Shown: in pieces, positions 35,141 through 45,848 of the stretch
Layout of the letters: every line of letters starts with the position of its first letter
Position numbering within the stretch: position 1 is the first letter of the stretch
Source of the DNA: Nitrospira sp.
GTDB taxonomy: Bacteria > Nitrospirota > Nitrospiria > Nitrospirales > Nitrospiraceae
Length of the DNA stretch: 64,000 nt
Direction of reading: 5' to 3'
Assembly: GCA_022842445.1 (NCBI GenBank)
Contig: JALHPO010000005.1
Location: 214,908-278,907 of the forward strand
Notes under the pieces: model-generated
Databases searched by the model: none
What the model was told of the DNA's origin: nothing
The model's input: only the letters and a program-made list of their open reading frames with translations
Position numbers and translations under genes: made by a program

Positions 35141-37138
35141 ATGCCCTCCCTCAGACGCGCCCGTTCGAAGCCACCGATCCCGGCCCGATCTGAGGTGGCC
35201 GCAGCGGAAGTCCTCGCCTGGCTGAGCGACTGTATCGAAGGCGGCTTATGTTTTGTGTCCAAAGGCATCCTGATTTTCGAAAATGCCCAATTCGGAGAAC
35301 TGAGCGAAGCTGCCTCAGGCGCCGGCACTGAGCACCCGGCCCACACCGTCCAAGACAGAGAGTCCTCGCTCCGCACCAGATTGTTCGCCGATGCCACGGC
35401 CTGGGAGGCCCAACGACTGGGCGCCCATGAGACGCAAACCTACAGGCTCACCGATCGACAGGGGCACCCGCTGATCTACGAGTGCCGCTTCAACGTCGTG
35501 CCCTATCACGGCGCCACCGGGGTTCTGCTTGTTTTGCAGGATGTCACCGATCGCATGCTTCTCGCACAGGAGGCCTCACAGGTCGCCAGGTTCCAATCCG
35601 TTCTCGCCCGTATCGGCACCCTGGCCGTCAGTGATGCGCCGGCTCAGGAATTGATGAACGAAGCCGTCCGCCATACGGCCCGGGCACTGGAAGTGGAACT
35701 GTGCAAGATTCTGATCGCGCGGGATAATGACGATCATCTCGCCGTTGTCGCGGGCATTGGAATCGAGGAGGATTTGATCGGCAAGCTGACGATCGAAGGA
35801 GGCACACATTCCCAAGCCGGTTTCGCCATTCGTGAACGGGTACCGGTGGCCGTGCGTGATTTGAGGAAAGAAACCCGCTTTACCCCGTCGAAACTCCTGA
35901 CCGAACATGGCGGCATTGCCGGCATGTGCGTCCCGATGCTCGTCGAAGACCGGGTCTACGGCGTCATGACGGCCCATTCCAAACAGGTCCGCGACTTTAC
36001 GGAAAAGGAACAGGAATTTCTCTGCACGGTTGCGAACACGATCGCGACGGTTCTGGAGCGGCGCAGGCGCGCCGATACACAACGGGACTTCTACCACCGG
36101 CTTTTCATGTCGGCCCAGGACGGCATCATGCTGACCGATACCGATGGCCGGATCCTGGAATGGAACCCCGCTCTCGAACGGATGACCGGGTGGACCCGCG
36201 ACGAAGCCCTGGGGCAACGTCCCACCATCTTGAAGTCGGGGAAGCACGGTCCTGAATTCTACGGGCGATTGTGGCAGGCAATCCGATCGGGCCAGCCGTT
36301 CGTCGACCGGTTTGTAAACCGGAGAAAAGACGGATCAGAAGTTCTTGTGTGGGAAAGCGTGAATCCGGTGAAGGACCGCGACGGAACAACGCAATACTAT
36401 ATGGCGATCCTCACGGATTTGAGCGAACGGGAACAGATGTTGGAAGCCTTGCGGCATGCGGAACAAGTCAAATTGGTCGGGCAACTCGCGGGTGGGATTC
36501 TCCACGAAGTCCGAAATCCCTTGATCGGGCTTGGCAGCCTTGCCACGCATCTGGCCGCACAGGAGGAATTGCCGCAGGCGGCCAGGGACCGCTGCCGGCT
36601 CATCGCGCGAGAGGCGGCGCGCATCGACGACTTGCTGGAGTCCCACCTCGGCCAGCTCCGCCCGCAGCCATTCGATCTTCAGCCCTGCGACCTCCCCTCG
36701 CTCATCGACGACACCCTGATCCTGCTAAGACCAAATTTGACCAAACAGCATGTCCGTGTGACGAAGACCATCGCGACGGACCTGCCCATGGTCGAGGCCT
36801 CCCGTGCCCATCTTCAACAAGTCTGCCTCAACATCACGATGAACGCGATCGACGCCATGGCCGGCGGAGGGGATCTGACGGTTGACCTACGACCCGAAAC
36901 TCGACGAACCCCCGGAGTGCTGATGACATTTTCCGACAGCGGCAAGGGCATTCCACCCGACGACCTGCAGCGTATCTTTGAGCCGTTTTTCACCAACGGC
37001 AAAGCGAAGGGCGTGGGGCTTGGCTTGACGATCACACACGACATCATCGAACGGCACGGCGGGCAGCTCATGATCAGCAGCCCCGCCAGCAAGGGTGCCA
37101 TCGTAGAAGTGTGGCTGCCGGTAAAGCGAGAAGGCTGA
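35141..37138 (+). CDS. Hybrid sensor histidine kinase (PAS-GAF-PAS-HisKA)
   Basis: This 665-residue cytoplasmic kinase has no membrane helix. In order: a PAS-like region (about 20-130), a GAF domain (about 150-305), a PAS domain (AQDGIMLTDTDGRILEWNPA, about 325-435) and the dimerisation helix with the phosphorylated His in AGGILHEVRNPLIGL. An HATPase domain follows (NAIDAMAGGGDLTVD, FSDSGKGIPPDD and GVGLGLTITHDI boxes). It probably senses an internal redox or metabolite signal and acts on the next gene, whose start lies one base downstream. Confidence 0.92.
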   Translation: MPSLRRARSKPPIPARSEVAAAEVLAWLSDCIEGGLCFVSKGILIFENAQFGELSEAASGAGTEHPAHTVQDRESSLRTRLFADATAWEAQRLGAHETQTYRLTDRQGHPLIYECRFNVVPYHGATGVLLVLQDVTDRMLLAQEASQVARFQSVLARIGTLAVSDAPAQELMNEAVRHTARALEVELCKILIARDNDDHLAVVAGIGIEEDLIGKLTIEGGTHSQAGFAIRERVPVAVRDLRKETRFTPSKLLTEHGGIAGMCVPMLVEDRVYGVMTAHSKQVRDFTEKEQEFLCTVANTIATVLERRRRADTQRDFYHRLFMSAQDGIMLTDTDGRILEWNPALERMTGWTRDEALGQRPTILKSGKHGPEFYGRLWQAIRSGQPFVDRFVNRRKDGSEVLVWESVNPVKDRDGTTQYYMAILTDLSEREQMLEALRHAEQVKLVGQLAGGILHEVRNPLIGLGSLATHLAAQEELPQAARDRCRLIAREAARIDDLLESHLGQLRPQPFDLQPCDLPSLIDDTLILLRPNLTKQHVRVTKTIATDLPMVEASRAHLQQVCLNITMNAIDAMAGGGDLTVDLRPETRRTPGVLMTFSDSGKGIPPDDLQRIFEPFFTNGKAKGVGLGLTITHDIIERHGGQLMISSPASKGAIVEVWLPVKREG

Positions 37139-37139
37139 G

Positions 37140-38543
37140 ATGCCCTGGCAACTGTTACTCGTTGAAGACGAAGAATCCGTCCGCGAGGCCTTTGCATTAC
37201 GGCTCAGCGACCAAGGCTACCTCGTCCAGACCGCAGGCTCAGGAGCAGAAGCGCTGTCGTTGCTCCGTTCGTTCGAGCCGGACATTCTTGTCCTTGATCT
37301 CGTTATGCCGAATTTGTCCGGCCTCGACGTGCTCGCCAGAGTGAAGCAGACGTCCCCCAATCTCCTCGCCATTCTCTTAACAGCGCGCGGGACCGTCAAA
37401 GATGCCGTGGAGGCTACCAAACTCGGGGCTTTCGACTTCGTAGCCAAGTCCATCGACATGGAAGACCTGCTGCATGCGCTGCACCGCGCAACGGAATTGC
37501 TCACGCTACAGCGTCAAGTCCGCTTACAAAGCGGGCAGGAAGTGGAACGGTATGCCCTCGATCGTGTCATCGCCAAAAGCCCCGTCACTCAAGCGTTCCT
37601 CGCACAGGTCCGCGAGTTGGCGAAAAACGACCGTGTCACAGTGCTGTTGCAGGGCGAAACCGGAACGGGAAAGCAATACACCGGCCGTGTGATGCATTTT
37701 AACGGTGCCCGGGGCGATAAACCCTGCATCGAAGTCGACTGTCCGTCGATCCCCCGTGAATTGTTCGAAAGCGAGCTATTCGGGCACGAAAGGGGTTCCT
37801 TTACAGGCGCAGCAGGCAGAAAGACGGGTTTGATCGAGATGGCGGACGGTGGGACGGTGCTGTTCGACGAGATCGCTGATCTCCCGCTGGCGCTCCAGGC
37901 CAAACTACTCCGGGTGATTGAGGAACGGACCTTGCGCCGTGTCGGGGGGGCAGCCACAATCCCCGTTGATGTTCGCTTCATGGCCGCAACGAATCGCAAT
38001 CTGAAAGACGCGGTAGCCAAAGGCGAGTTTCGCGAGGATCTCTATTTCCGGCTGAACGTCGTGACCTTGACCGTTCCTCCGCTACGAGAACGTCAGGAGG
38101 ACATCATCCCCCTGGCAGAGCGATTCCTGACCCGCTCGGCCCTTTCACTGAGAAAACCGGTCCGCCGTTTGGGAGACAGCGCACAAGCCCTCCTGCGCCG
38201 ATACAACTTTCCGGGCAATGTGCGGGAGCTCAGCAATCTCTTGGAACGTGCGGTACTCTTCTGTTCAGGAGATACTCTTGAATCGATGCATTTCCCGTCA
38301 GATGTGCAAGGCAATCTTTCACGACCGTTTGCAGAGGCGGCCCATCCTTCATCCACTTCCTCAGGCATATTGGACCCCTCTCAAATCCACTTATCGTTTC
38401 ACCTCGGCGAATCCTTGGCCAATCTCGAGGACCGCATCATCAACGAAGTCTTGAAGCACGCCGATGGAAACAAATCCCTTGCAGCCAAGCACCTCGGCAT
38501 TACCCGCTGGATGCTCGATCGCCGGCGCAAATCCAAGCCGTAA
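37140..38543 (+). CDS. NtrC-family sigma-54-dependent response regulator
   Basis: This 467-residue protein has an N-terminal receiver (LVEDEESVREAFALRL, phospho-Asp in ILVLDLVMPNLSG, Lys in FVAKS). The AAA+ domain has Walker A GETGTGKQ, FDEIADLPL, the GAFTGA loop written as GSFTGA, and arginine-finger sequences. A Fis-type helix-turn-helix ends the protein (NKSLAAKHLGITRWMLDRR). It should activate sigma-54 promoters when phosphorylated by the adjacent kinase. The GSFTGA change is conservative, but that loop contacts sigma-54, so it is worth noting. Confidence 0.93.
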   Translation: MPWQLLLVEDEESVREAFALRLSDQGYLVQTAGSGAEALSLLRSFEPDILVLDLVMPNLSGLDVLARVKQTSPNLLAILLTARGTVKDAVEATKLGAFDFVAKSIDMEDLLHALHRATELLTLQRQVRLQSGQEVERYALDRVIAKSPVTQAFLAQVRELAKNDRVTVLLQGETGTGKQYTGRVMHFNGARGDKPCIEVDCPSIPRELFESELFGHERGSFTGAAGRKTGLIEMADGGTVLFDEIADLPLALQAKLLRVIEERTLRRVGGAATIPVDVRFMAATNRNLKDAVAKGEFREDLYFRLNVVTLTVPPLRERQEDIIPLAERFLTRSALSLRKPVRRLGDSAQALLRRYNFPGNVRELSNLLERAVLFCSGDTLESMHFPSDVQGNLSRPFAEAAHPSSTSSGILDPSQIHLSFHLGESLANLEDRIINEVLKHADGNKSLAAKHLGITRWMLDRRRKSKP

Positions 38544-38799
38544 CTGAGCGCCGACGCACCTCCGCACCGCCTGCCGTGCACCGACACACACTCAGCGATG
38601 TCATCAATGTAGAAAGTGCCGGACCGTATTTTGATGATCTCGATTTTCTTCGAAATCCGATCACTCTCCAGAATTTTCCTGAGGCGCAACTCGGGACTGC
38701 CGATTGCATCGGTGTGGGTGTCGCATATATTCAAGGTGGACCGTGGAGTCTCGATCCGGGCACTGTTCTTTGCTCGCTCACTTGTTGGGAACAGGCACC

Positions 38800-41172
38800 A
38801 TGTCAGTGCAAACGCTCAAACTGGTAGTCCTCATGGTGGGACTAGTCTGGATTTCCTGCCCGCTCGTTGTCTACGCCTCATCCTCCCGGACAAAATCCGG
38901 CGACGATGCCGCCCGCTTCGTACTGGAGTACGTCGAGGCATTGGCCCATTCACAGACCGACAGATGGGCCATGGCGGACCTGGGCTGCCTCAGCCGCGCC
39001 CGAACAACCTCCGGAAGCGGATCTCCGAAGTTAACCCAGGATGTTGCCCGTCGTTGCTGGGACGACACATTGCGAGGCCATGCCAATATGGTGGCGCAGC
39101 AGGCTGAATCCGGCGTATTCAGTGCTACCGGGCGCGGGATCGGTCTCGGCCTATTACATGATCGGCACCGGGCCACGGAGAATTGGAAAGAATACCCGCC
39201 TGCGGTCTTTCTTTCCCCACCCATCATTCGGAAGGACCACGCCCCGATTCCTCAGACGACAGCCGTGCGGACGAGTCCGTTGCGGCCAATCGCCCTGTCG
39301 CAGATCAACGGCGCCGATCTTGTCTCGGTCGGCGGTCAGGCCGTGGATATCAAGATCGTCTACCCTGACCCTCTCACCGCACCGCTTGCCCTCAGGCCCG
39401 AAGAAATATGGTGGGTGAACGGAGCTCAGCGACAGTTCGGGCCTGTTCGCGAGGTCGCGGTTCGGTTTGTCGTGGTGACCGGCCTGCGCAAGTTCGGCTT
39501 CAGCGCAGATCGCGCCGTCATGAACGAAGTGCTTCCGGGCGTTCCACTGATTCCAACGACCTACTACGGCTTGCGGCCGGACAACGGCCGGAAGTTCGAC
39601 CAGGCCGACCCTACCGAGGCTCTCTTGAAGGGCGGACTCATCGCAGGATCAGCGCGCTGGTGGGAGCGCGGAGACGCGGAGCCTGTCATGCAGGCTGCCT
39701 TGGACCGGGCCATCCATCTCACGGCTGCAGAACGTGCAGGATTGCTGACCCGGCTACTGTTAATCGATCCGAACCATGCAGGCACCCACATACTCCGTGG
39801 TGACGACAGCTACCAGGACTTTCTGAAGCAGGGCGTGGTGAAGGGGGGATTGGCGGCTCGCGACGAGCCGGCGCTGCAGCGCATCACCGAACTCTACTGG
39901 ACCATCCAAGCGCAAACCTGGCGCCAGGAATTGACCGCCGTATCGGAAGGGTATGAGCCAGCCGCCGATGCGCTGTATCGGGCCATTGCTTCCTACGAGT
40001 CAATCGTTCAACAGAATCGCGCAACGCCGGAGCAGCGCCGCCGCCTTGGCACGTTGACCCGATGGAACAACGATCCGACCGGCGCCCTCAGTATCCATGA
40101 GGCGTTGCTACGCGACACCGCCGCAGGCACAGCCGAGTACGGCCGGATCCTGACTGAGATCGCCTGGGATCGCATCCAGTTGGTGTCGTGGGAACGGCGC
40201 TACGACCATCCCTGGCTGCAACGAGCCAATGACGAAGCCGGACAGGCTGTCGGGTTGCTGACTCAGCCCTACGACACAATCCATGCGCACTATGCGCAGG
40301 TCGCGGTCGAATCGCTCCTGGTGCCACGTAATCCGGACCGCTTTCAGCAAGGGATGCAGCGGAGCAAGCAGGATTTGGATCGGATTTCCGGGATAAAGGG
40401 GCTGCAAGGGCATCTGGTTGCCAACGATCTCGTCAAGTCACTGATGCCGGATGCTGCCGCCATCGTCCTGCCGAGTCCACCGCGATTGCTTGAAGTGCTC
40501 GACGTGTCGGTGCATGCCAATCCGCCCAAGCAGGACATCCTTTGGAAATGGAATTTCGATCAAGACGAGCCAGGACAGGTCCCCACCGGTTTCGTGCGGC
40601 TGGGCCTGACTGATGAGGACCCAGCTGCCTGGCAAGTCCAGGACGATCAGGAGGCGCCAAGCGGGAGGCAACGGCTGCTCCGCTCTTCTGCCTGCCCGAC
40701 ACCAGACTGCGTGCGACTCCTTGTCGCAGATGGGATCAGGACTACCTATCCCGACGTGACCGTCCATGTGCGCTCGCCCAGCATGAAGGACCGGAGTGAA
40801 GGCGGCATCGCCATCGCTGTGACGGACGGCAACAACTATTATGCGATCACGCTGCAGACTACGGCCGGTCTTGTCACAACACGTCGTATCACGGATGGCG
40901 TGGCAACCGTGTTGGGGCAAGTCAGCACCAAACTTGCCGCCAAGCCCTGGCACACCATTCGTGTCCAACGTATCAATTTCCTCCATCTCGACAAGGGCCG
41001 GCTCGCCGTCTATATCGACGGCGCCCAGGTTGCAGCCGTCGACGATGCCGTCCTCCCGCAGGAAGGCCAGGTGGGACTGATCGCACTGGGCTCGTCGGGT
41101 ACCCAGTTCGACAACCTCCATATACTGGATCTCGTTTCGAACCGGACCTTCTCGAAACCGGCTGCCTACTGA
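38800..41172 (+). CDS. Large exported protein with a lectin-like C-terminal domain
   Basis: The ATG at 38800 gives a signal peptide ([21 protein letters not shown]) and about 790 residues; the track's start adds an unlikely N-terminus. The N-terminal part (to about residue 230) is of unknown type, and the middle is helical with TPR-like helices. The last 200 residues ([57 protein letters not shown]) look like a concanavalin/LamG-type jelly roll. No catalytic motif is seen. It ends 20 bases before the CysD-like gene. Confidence 0.7.
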   Translation: MSVQTLKLVVLMVGLVWISCPLVVYASSSRTKSGDDAARFVLEYVEALAHSQTDRWAMADLGCLSRARTTSGSGSPKLTQDVARRCWDDTLRGHANMVAQQAESGVFSATGRGIGLGLLHDRHRATENWKEYPPAVFLSPPIIRKDHAPIPQTTAVRTSPLRPIALSQINGADLVSVGGQAVDIKIVYPDPLTAPLALRPEEIWWVNGAQRQFGPVREVAVRFVVVTGLRKFGFSADRAVMNEVLPGVPLIPTTYYGLRPDNGRKFDQADPTEALLKGGLIAGSARWWERGDAEPVMQAALDRAIHLTAAERAGLLTRLLLIDPNHAGTHILRGDDSYQDFLKQGVVKGGLAARDEPALQRITELYWTIQAQTWRQELTAVSEGYEPAADALYRAIASYESIVQQNRATPEQRRRLGTLTRWNNDPTGALSIHEALLRDTAAGTAEYGRILTEIAWDRIQLVSWERRYDHPWLQRANDEAGQAVGLLTQPYDTIHAHYAQVAVESLLVPRNPDRFQQGMQRSKQDLDRISGIKGLQGHLVANDLVKSLMPDAAAIVLPSPPRLLEVLDVSVHANPPKQDILWKWNFDQDEPGQVPTGFVRLGLTDEDPAAWQVQDDQEAPSGRQRLLRSSACPTPDCVRLLVADGIRTTYPDVTVHVRSPSMKDRSEGGIAIAVTDGNNYYAITLQTTAGLVTTRRITDGVATVLGQVSTKLAAKPWHTIRVQRINFLHLDKGRLAVYIDGAQVAAVDDAVLPQEGQVGLIALGSSGTQFDNLHILDLVSNRTFSKPAAY

Positions 41173-41191
41173 ATGGGCTCTGAAGGAAACG

Positions 41192-41989
41192 ATGAAGCAT
41201 TTACGCGCCCTTGAGGATCAAAGCGTCTACATCCTACGCGAAGCGTACAAGCATTTCGACGACCTCGCTATGCTCTGGTCGATGGGTAAAGACTCGACGG
41301 TGCTATTGTGGCTGGCCAGAAAGGCCTTCTTTGGTCATGTGCCGTTTCCGCTCGTACACATCGATACCGGCTACGAAATGCCTGAATTGATCGAATATCG
41401 TGATCGCCTCGCCAAGGAGTGGCACCTCGATCTCGTCGTCGGCCAGAACCGCGAGGCACTGGCCGGCGGCATGGGCCCTGATCAGGGTCGCGTCACCTGT
41501 TGCACGGCGATGAAGATCGAGGCGCTCAAGCAGACGATTGCGAGGCACAAGTGGACGGCCGTGATTCTTGGTATTCGCGCCGATGAGGAAGGAACACGCG
41601 CAAAAGAACGTTATTTCTCATTGCGCGATAAGCATGGCGAGTGGAATTTCCGGGACCAGCCACCCGAACTATGGGACCAATTTAATACCACGTTCCCGGC
41701 TGGTGCTCATATCCGCGTCCATCCTCTGCTCGATTGGACGGAATTGAATATCTGGGAGTATCTTGAACTCGAACAGGTTCCCCTTCCAAAACTGTATTTC
41801 GATCAAGGCAATAGCGTGCGGTATCGGAGTTTGGGATGCGTGCCTTGCACCGGCACCGTGAATTCCTGCGCCTCAACCGTTCCGCAGATCATCACGGAGT
41901 TGCGGACCACGACAAGCGCTGAACGAGCCGGACGGGCGCAGGATGAAGGTCGCGGAATGGAAACACTCCGCAAGCTCGGACATATGTAA
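41192..41989 (+). CDS. CysD/PAPS-reductase superfamily protein with APS-reductase-like cysteines
   Basis: This 265-residue N-type ATP pyrophosphatase has the PP-loop SMGKDST (residues 30-36) and strong CysD features: [35 protein letters not shown] and [14 protein letters not shown]. It lacks an adjacent cysN. Unlike CysD it carries VTCCTAMK (CC at 103-104) and [13 protein letters not shown] (C216, C219, C226). CC plus CXXC is the iron-sulfur ligand set of APS reductases. It could be an ATP sulfurylase subunit, a reductase or a sulfur-transfer enzyme; only the superfamily is certain. Confidence 0.8.
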   Translation: MKHLRALEDQSVYILREAYKHFDDLAMLWSMGKDSTVLLWLARKAFFGHVPFPLVHIDTGYEMPELIEYRDRLAKEWHLDLVVGQNREALAGGMGPDQGRVTCCTAMKIEALKQTIARHKWTAVILGIRADEEGTRAKERYFSLRDKHGEWNFRDQPPELWDQFNTTFPAGAHIRVHPLLDWTELNIWEYLELEQVPLPKLYFDQGNSVRYRSLGCVPCTGTVNSCASTVPQIITELRTTTSAERAGRAQDEGRGMETLRKLGHM

Positions 41990-42457
41990 ACCGCCTCCGT
42001 TTCGTACCCCTAGCCTCCTGACCCGCGACATTGCTCGCACGACAGGCTGTGGGGGCGGGGGCCACGTGCAGGCGTGCACAGGGCGTGTGTGGCCGCACTG
42101 GTTCCTTGGAATATGGAGGCATTCTCGTTGGTAGCGTAATTGGGCGGGCGCGTGACTTCTCCTTGTTTACGAGGTGCTTACGATTCGCTATTGAAGGAGT
42201 ACTCGGTCTCGGCCTTTTTCTTGCTCTATTCTTGCTCTCACGGTCGGTAGCGACATACTCGAAAGAGCATCTATGAGCGAGACGATTTAGATGGGCAGAT
42301 CTTCTCCGACGGTCTATCGGAATCTTGAAGCTGTGAGCATGACAAGGATCGAGCAGAACGTCTTAGATCAAGGACTGCTCGCGTAAAGACCTAGGACACT
42401 TCACGTCGGATTCTATCGGTCAGTTCAACCTGTTCTTCGCATGCTGGATTACTACCG
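41990..42457. other. 468-base gap between the CysD-like gene and SulP paralogue B
   Basis: A 30-residue hydrophobic run (GVLGLGLFLALFLLSRS) is encoded at about 42190-42250 in an ORF lacking a convincing start or ribosome site. It could be a very small membrane protein or chance. The part nearest the transporter should hold its promoter. No hairpin resembling the sites before paralogue A was found. Confidence 0.35.
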
Positions 42458-43831
42458 ATGACACCTTATGAAGCAGAACCAGCCATGACGACACCAAGAA
42501 ACGAAGTTGCAGAGACTGGAAGTGCCCCGCCTGTTGATACGGGGCCAGTCGCCATGCCTGCCTCAGCCGCTTTCCAAGCGCAATATGCCGGGCGTGATAT
42601 CGCCGCCGGCCTGATCGCCGGGTCAATGGCGATACCATTGTCGGTGGGTATTGCCATGATGTCCGAGTATCCCATTAAAGTGGGACTGGCCACCGTCGCG
42701 TTTGCCTGCCTTGTCGGTTGGATCAATGCCTGGTTCAAGCCCGGCAACTATATCGGGTGTCCTGGCATCGCGGCGGGTCTGGCGCCGGTGTTGGCCGTGG
42801 GAGTGGCCACCTTCGGCCTGGACAATATGGCTTTCGCCATTCTCCTGACCGCTACCATTCAAGCCGTCATCTGGTTCTTTAACTGGCAACGGTATATTTT
42901 GGTCGCTGTGCCGGTCTACCTCGTCGAAGGGCTGTTGGCAGGCGTCGGTCTGAAGATCGCCTTGAAGTTTTTGGCCTTCACCTATGAGCTGCCTCCAGGT
43001 ATGGAAGCCGCCGACTCGTTCTTGAACGGTGCGCGTATCCAGATGATCCTCATCTCCATGGCGGGATACGGTCTCTTTGTCTATCTCTTTCTAAAATTCA
43101 AGAACACGCAACCGGCTGTTCCCTATTTCGTCATCATCGTAGCAGGCATCACCCTCGCTCAGTTCGTGACGGTGCCCATGCTGTCCATGGAAGATACGGA
43201 ACTCAAGCTCGCGCTGCCGGTCCCGCATTTTGACAGTGCGTTGACATTTCTCTACATGCTGGGATTCGCGGTGATGCTGGCGCTGATCGACGTCATCGAA
43301 CAGGTCATGAGTAATGCCGCGATTGAAAAGATCGACCCGCTCAAGCGCAAATGCAACAGCAATAACAGCCTGTTGGCCATCTGGATCGCCAATATGGGGT
43401 CGAGCTTCTTCGGCGGCATGACCAACCTGGACGGTTTGGCAAAGAGCACCACCAATCGCCTGGCTGGAGCCTATACGAAGTTTTCTGTCCTGATCATCGG
43501 TTGCGTGGTGACCTTCTTTACCTTCAACACACACTCACTCGAATATCTCCCGAAGTTTGCGTTAGCGGTCATCATGATCTTCTCCGGCTGGAAGATGATC
43601 GAGGGACTCGTGCATGTGACCCATCACGGTCCCTATGCCATGATCCTCGCCATTTTATGCGGCGTGCTGGTCTTCAAGGTGGGGATTTTCGAGGGATTGC
43701 TGATTGCCATGGCCGTGCACGGGATCGTGCACTATATGGTCTATGCCAATCTTGACAAGATGCCGGGACGCGCGATCGTCAAGCGATACATCGATGATCT
43801 CAAAAAGAGCGACGCCGGCGATATCACCTAA
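42458..43831 (+). CDS. SulP-like inorganic anion transporter, paralogue B
   Basis: This 457-residue protein is nearly identical along its membrane core to paralogue A at 33.6 kb. It has the same GRDIAAGLIAGSMAIPLSVG and GCPGIAAGLAPVLAVG segments and the same NSNNSLLAIWIANMGSSFF and GGMTNLDGLAKSTTNRLAG blocks. It differs mainly at both ends and around residues 180-260. Again no STAS domain. The start is 42458 or the ATG at 42485; neither has a strong ribosome site. It is followed by a UspA protein. Confidence 0.8.
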   Translation: MTPYEAEPAMTTPRNEVAETGSAPPVDTGPVAMPASAAFQAQYAGRDIAAGLIAGSMAIPLSVGIAMMSEYPIKVGLATVAFACLVGWINAWFKPGNYIGCPGIAAGLAPVLAVGVATFGLDNMAFAILLTATIQAVIWFFNWQRYILVAVPVYLVEGLLAGVGLKIALKFLAFTYELPPGMEAADSFLNGARIQMILISMAGYGLFVYLFLKFKNTQPAVPYFVIIVAGITLAQFVTVPMLSMEDTELKLALPVPHFDSALTFLYMLGFAVMLALIDVIEQVMSNAAIEKIDPLKRKCNSNNSLLAIWIANMGSSFFGGMTNLDGLAKSTTNRLAGAYTKFSVLIIGCVVTFFTFNTHSLEYLPKFALAVIMIFSGWKMIEGLVHVTHHGPYAMILAILCGVLVFKVGIFEGLLIAMAVHGIVHYMVYANLDKMPGRAIVKRYIDDLKKSDAGDIT

Positions 43832-43933
43832 CCAATCTGTCTCACACTGATTGCGCGGTATCGTGTTGAGGAGAGGGCGATAGAAATCCCTGTCCTTCAG
43901 GAAGGCCTCACATTCGTAAGAAGGCGTATCGTT

Positions 43934-44341
43934 ATGTTCAAGAAAATTATGGTGGCGATCGACGGCAGTGAGATTTCCATGGAGGCGTTGAGGGAATCGG
44001 AGCGCATGGCCGTCTCCCATCATGCGACCCTGCGCATTGTCTACGCCGTGGCCGATTCAGACGAGGCTGATCAGCAGACCGGCCTCAAGTTGTTGGAGCA
44101 GGCCAAGTCCGCTGTCGGCAACGGCCTGGACGTGGAAACCTGCATACTGCACGCCGAAGCCCAATATGGCCTGAACGGTATTGCAGAAGCCATCGCCGGT
44201 GCGGCGAATGAATGGGACGCCGACCTCGTGGTGGTGGGAACGGCGAATCGTCGCGGGTTAGAACGTTTCGTGATCGGTTCAGTAGCGGAACAGTTGATCG
44301 CCAAGATTGACGCATCTGTTCTCGTGGTTCGTCCATCGTAA
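43934..44341 (+). CDS. Universal stress protein (UspA family)
   Basis: This 135-residue single-domain protein begins FKKIMVAIDGSEISMEALRE (ATP-binding Asp). It ends with the nucleotide-binding loop VVVGTANRRGLERFVIGSVAEQLI and SVLVVRPS, where GTANRRGLERF takes the place of the usual G2XG9XGS motif. It follows SulP paralogue B by about 100 bases, so it may act as a regulator or partner of that transporter, as USP domains do for other carriers (inference). Confidence 0.92.
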   Translation: MFKKIMVAIDGSEISMEALRESERMAVSHHATLRIVYAVADSDEADQQTGLKLLEQAKSAVGNGLDVETCILHAEAQYGLNGIAEAIAGAANEWDADLVVVGTANRRGLERFVIGSVAEQLIAKIDASVLVVRPS

Positions 44342-44429
44342 GCAGTCGAGTGACGAACCTCCACTGGTGCAGGGATAACAGCTAGAAACCATATTCTGAT
44401 TCTTTATGCGCTGGCCGACAGCAGGCGGC

Positions 44430-45848
44430 ATGTATCTGGTTATGGCCCCGAGCGAACCACAAACTGAATCGTTGACCACACCGTTCCAATCGCTAGCGGA
44501 CGTCCAGAGCCTGCTGGACAGTCGGATCAACTATGAGAACGACCGGAAGGTCCCGACCGAACGGGTCTTTGTGCTCGACCGGATGGTCCGTTGCGTCGAG
44601 GCGCTCGGACGGCCGGACCGGGCGTTTCGCACGATCCATGTGACGGGAACCAAGGGCAAGGGCAGTGTGAGCCGAATCCTGGCTGCGTTGCTGGGAGCGA
44701 CCGGTGCCCGCGTTGGCCTCTATACAAGCCCGCATGTCGAACATCTGCGTGAACGGGTCTCGGTGGACGGGATGCCGGTCAGTGAGCGGACATTCGTGGC
44801 AGCCTTCAACGAGCTTCAGCCGCATCTTGAAGGAACAGGGAAAGAACTGACCTATTTTGAGTTGCTCACAGCCGCCGCCTTCTGCGCGTTTCGGACCGAA
44901 CAGGTTGACTGGGCCGTGATTGAAGTCGGTATCGGGGGCCGTCTCGATGCGACCAACGTGATCCTGCCGGAGGTCTGTGTCATCACCACCGTAGACTATG
45001 ACCACATGGACCTGCTCGGGGATACCTTGGAACAGATTGCCTTCGAAAAGGCCGGCATCGTCAAGCCGAACGTGCCGGTCGTAGTCGGCGCGATGGGGGA
45101 TGGACCTCTCGCGGTGATTCGCTCGCGCTCCGCTGCACTCCGCGCACCTGTTTTCCTGCTCGGAGATGAGTACGAGTGCCAGGGGTTTACCCGCACCGGA
45201 TACCGCGGCTTTTGTACGGTGCGGGTCGGCGAGACCATCTGGCGGAACATGACGCTTAACTGCCCGGCTGCCTTCATGGCAACAAACGCCGCCCATGCGA
45301 TGGCTGCCTTTCAGACGTTGTGTCAACGGAGATTTGTTCCTGGGCTGACGGAAGACCACGTCCGCCGGACGCTGGAGGCGGTCCGTCTGCCTGCCTGTTG
45401 CGAGGTGTTTCCCGGTCGCCCGACTGTCGTGATCGATGGATCGCACAATGCTATGGCGGCGTCCAGTCTGGCGACCATCATCCGCACTCTGTTCGAAGGC
45501 CGTGACCGGGTGCTCGTCGTGGGGATTCCGCGAGATAAAGAAGTGGAGAAACTGATCGCTCACTTCGCCGGCGCTGGCGCCAGACACGCGATGTTCACGC
45601 GCTATCCAGGAATGCGTGCGACCGCACAGGAGGAATTGGCAACGCTCTGGCAGCGACGGAGCGCGGCGCCGGCGGAGGTGTTCGAGGAGCCGGACGAGGC
45701 CTTTGCGCAAGCGCTGGCAATCGCAGGAGGAGAGGGCGTGGTAATTGTGACCGGCTCGATCCATTTGGCAGGCGTGCTCCGGCCACTGGCCCGCGCGCGC
45801 CACGACATGATCGACCACAACGGGGCGACTCCGGGGGAGTTTTCATGA
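44430..45848 (+). CDS. folC: Folylpolyglutamate synthase / dihydrofolate synthase
   Basis: This Mur-ligase-family enzyme has the P-loop VTGTKGKGSVSRILAALL, the segment LYTSPHVEHLRERVSVDG, IGGRLDATNVI and DYDHMDLLGDTLEQIA. The C-terminal domain has VVIDGSHNAMA. It adds glutamates to dihydropteroate/folate. Starts at 44406, 44430 and 44442 are possible; 44430 has AGGCGG close upstream. It overlaps the following receiver remnant by ATGA, so that remnant was once translationally coupled to folC. Confidence 0.93.
   Translation: MYLVMAPSEPQTESLTTPFQSLADVQSLLDSRINYENDRKVPTERVFVLDRMVRCVEALGRPDRAFRTIHVTGTKGKGSVSRILAALLGATGARVGLYTSPHVEHLRERVSVDGMPVSERTFVAAFNELQPHLEGTGKELTYFELLTAAAFCAFRTEQVDWAVIEVGIGGRLDATNVILPEVCVITTVDYDHMDLLGDTLEQIAFEKAGIVKPNVPVVVGAMGDGPLAVIRSRSAALRAPVFLLGDEYECQGFTRTGYRGFCTVRVGETIWRNMTLNCPAAFMATNAAHAMAAFQTLCQRRFVPGLTEDHVRRTLEAVRLPACCEVFPGRPTVVIDGSHNAMAASSLATIIRTLFEGRDRVLVVGIPRDKEVEKLIAHFAGAGARHAMFTRYPGMRATAQEELATLWQRRSAAPAEVFEEPDEAFAQALAIAGGEGVVIVTGSIHLAGVLRPLARARHDMIDHNGATPGEFS

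Noticed and set aside
42031-42276. Possible small membrane protein before SulP paralogue B
   Set aside because: Only a hydrophobic tail looks protein-like; the start and upstream sequence do not.
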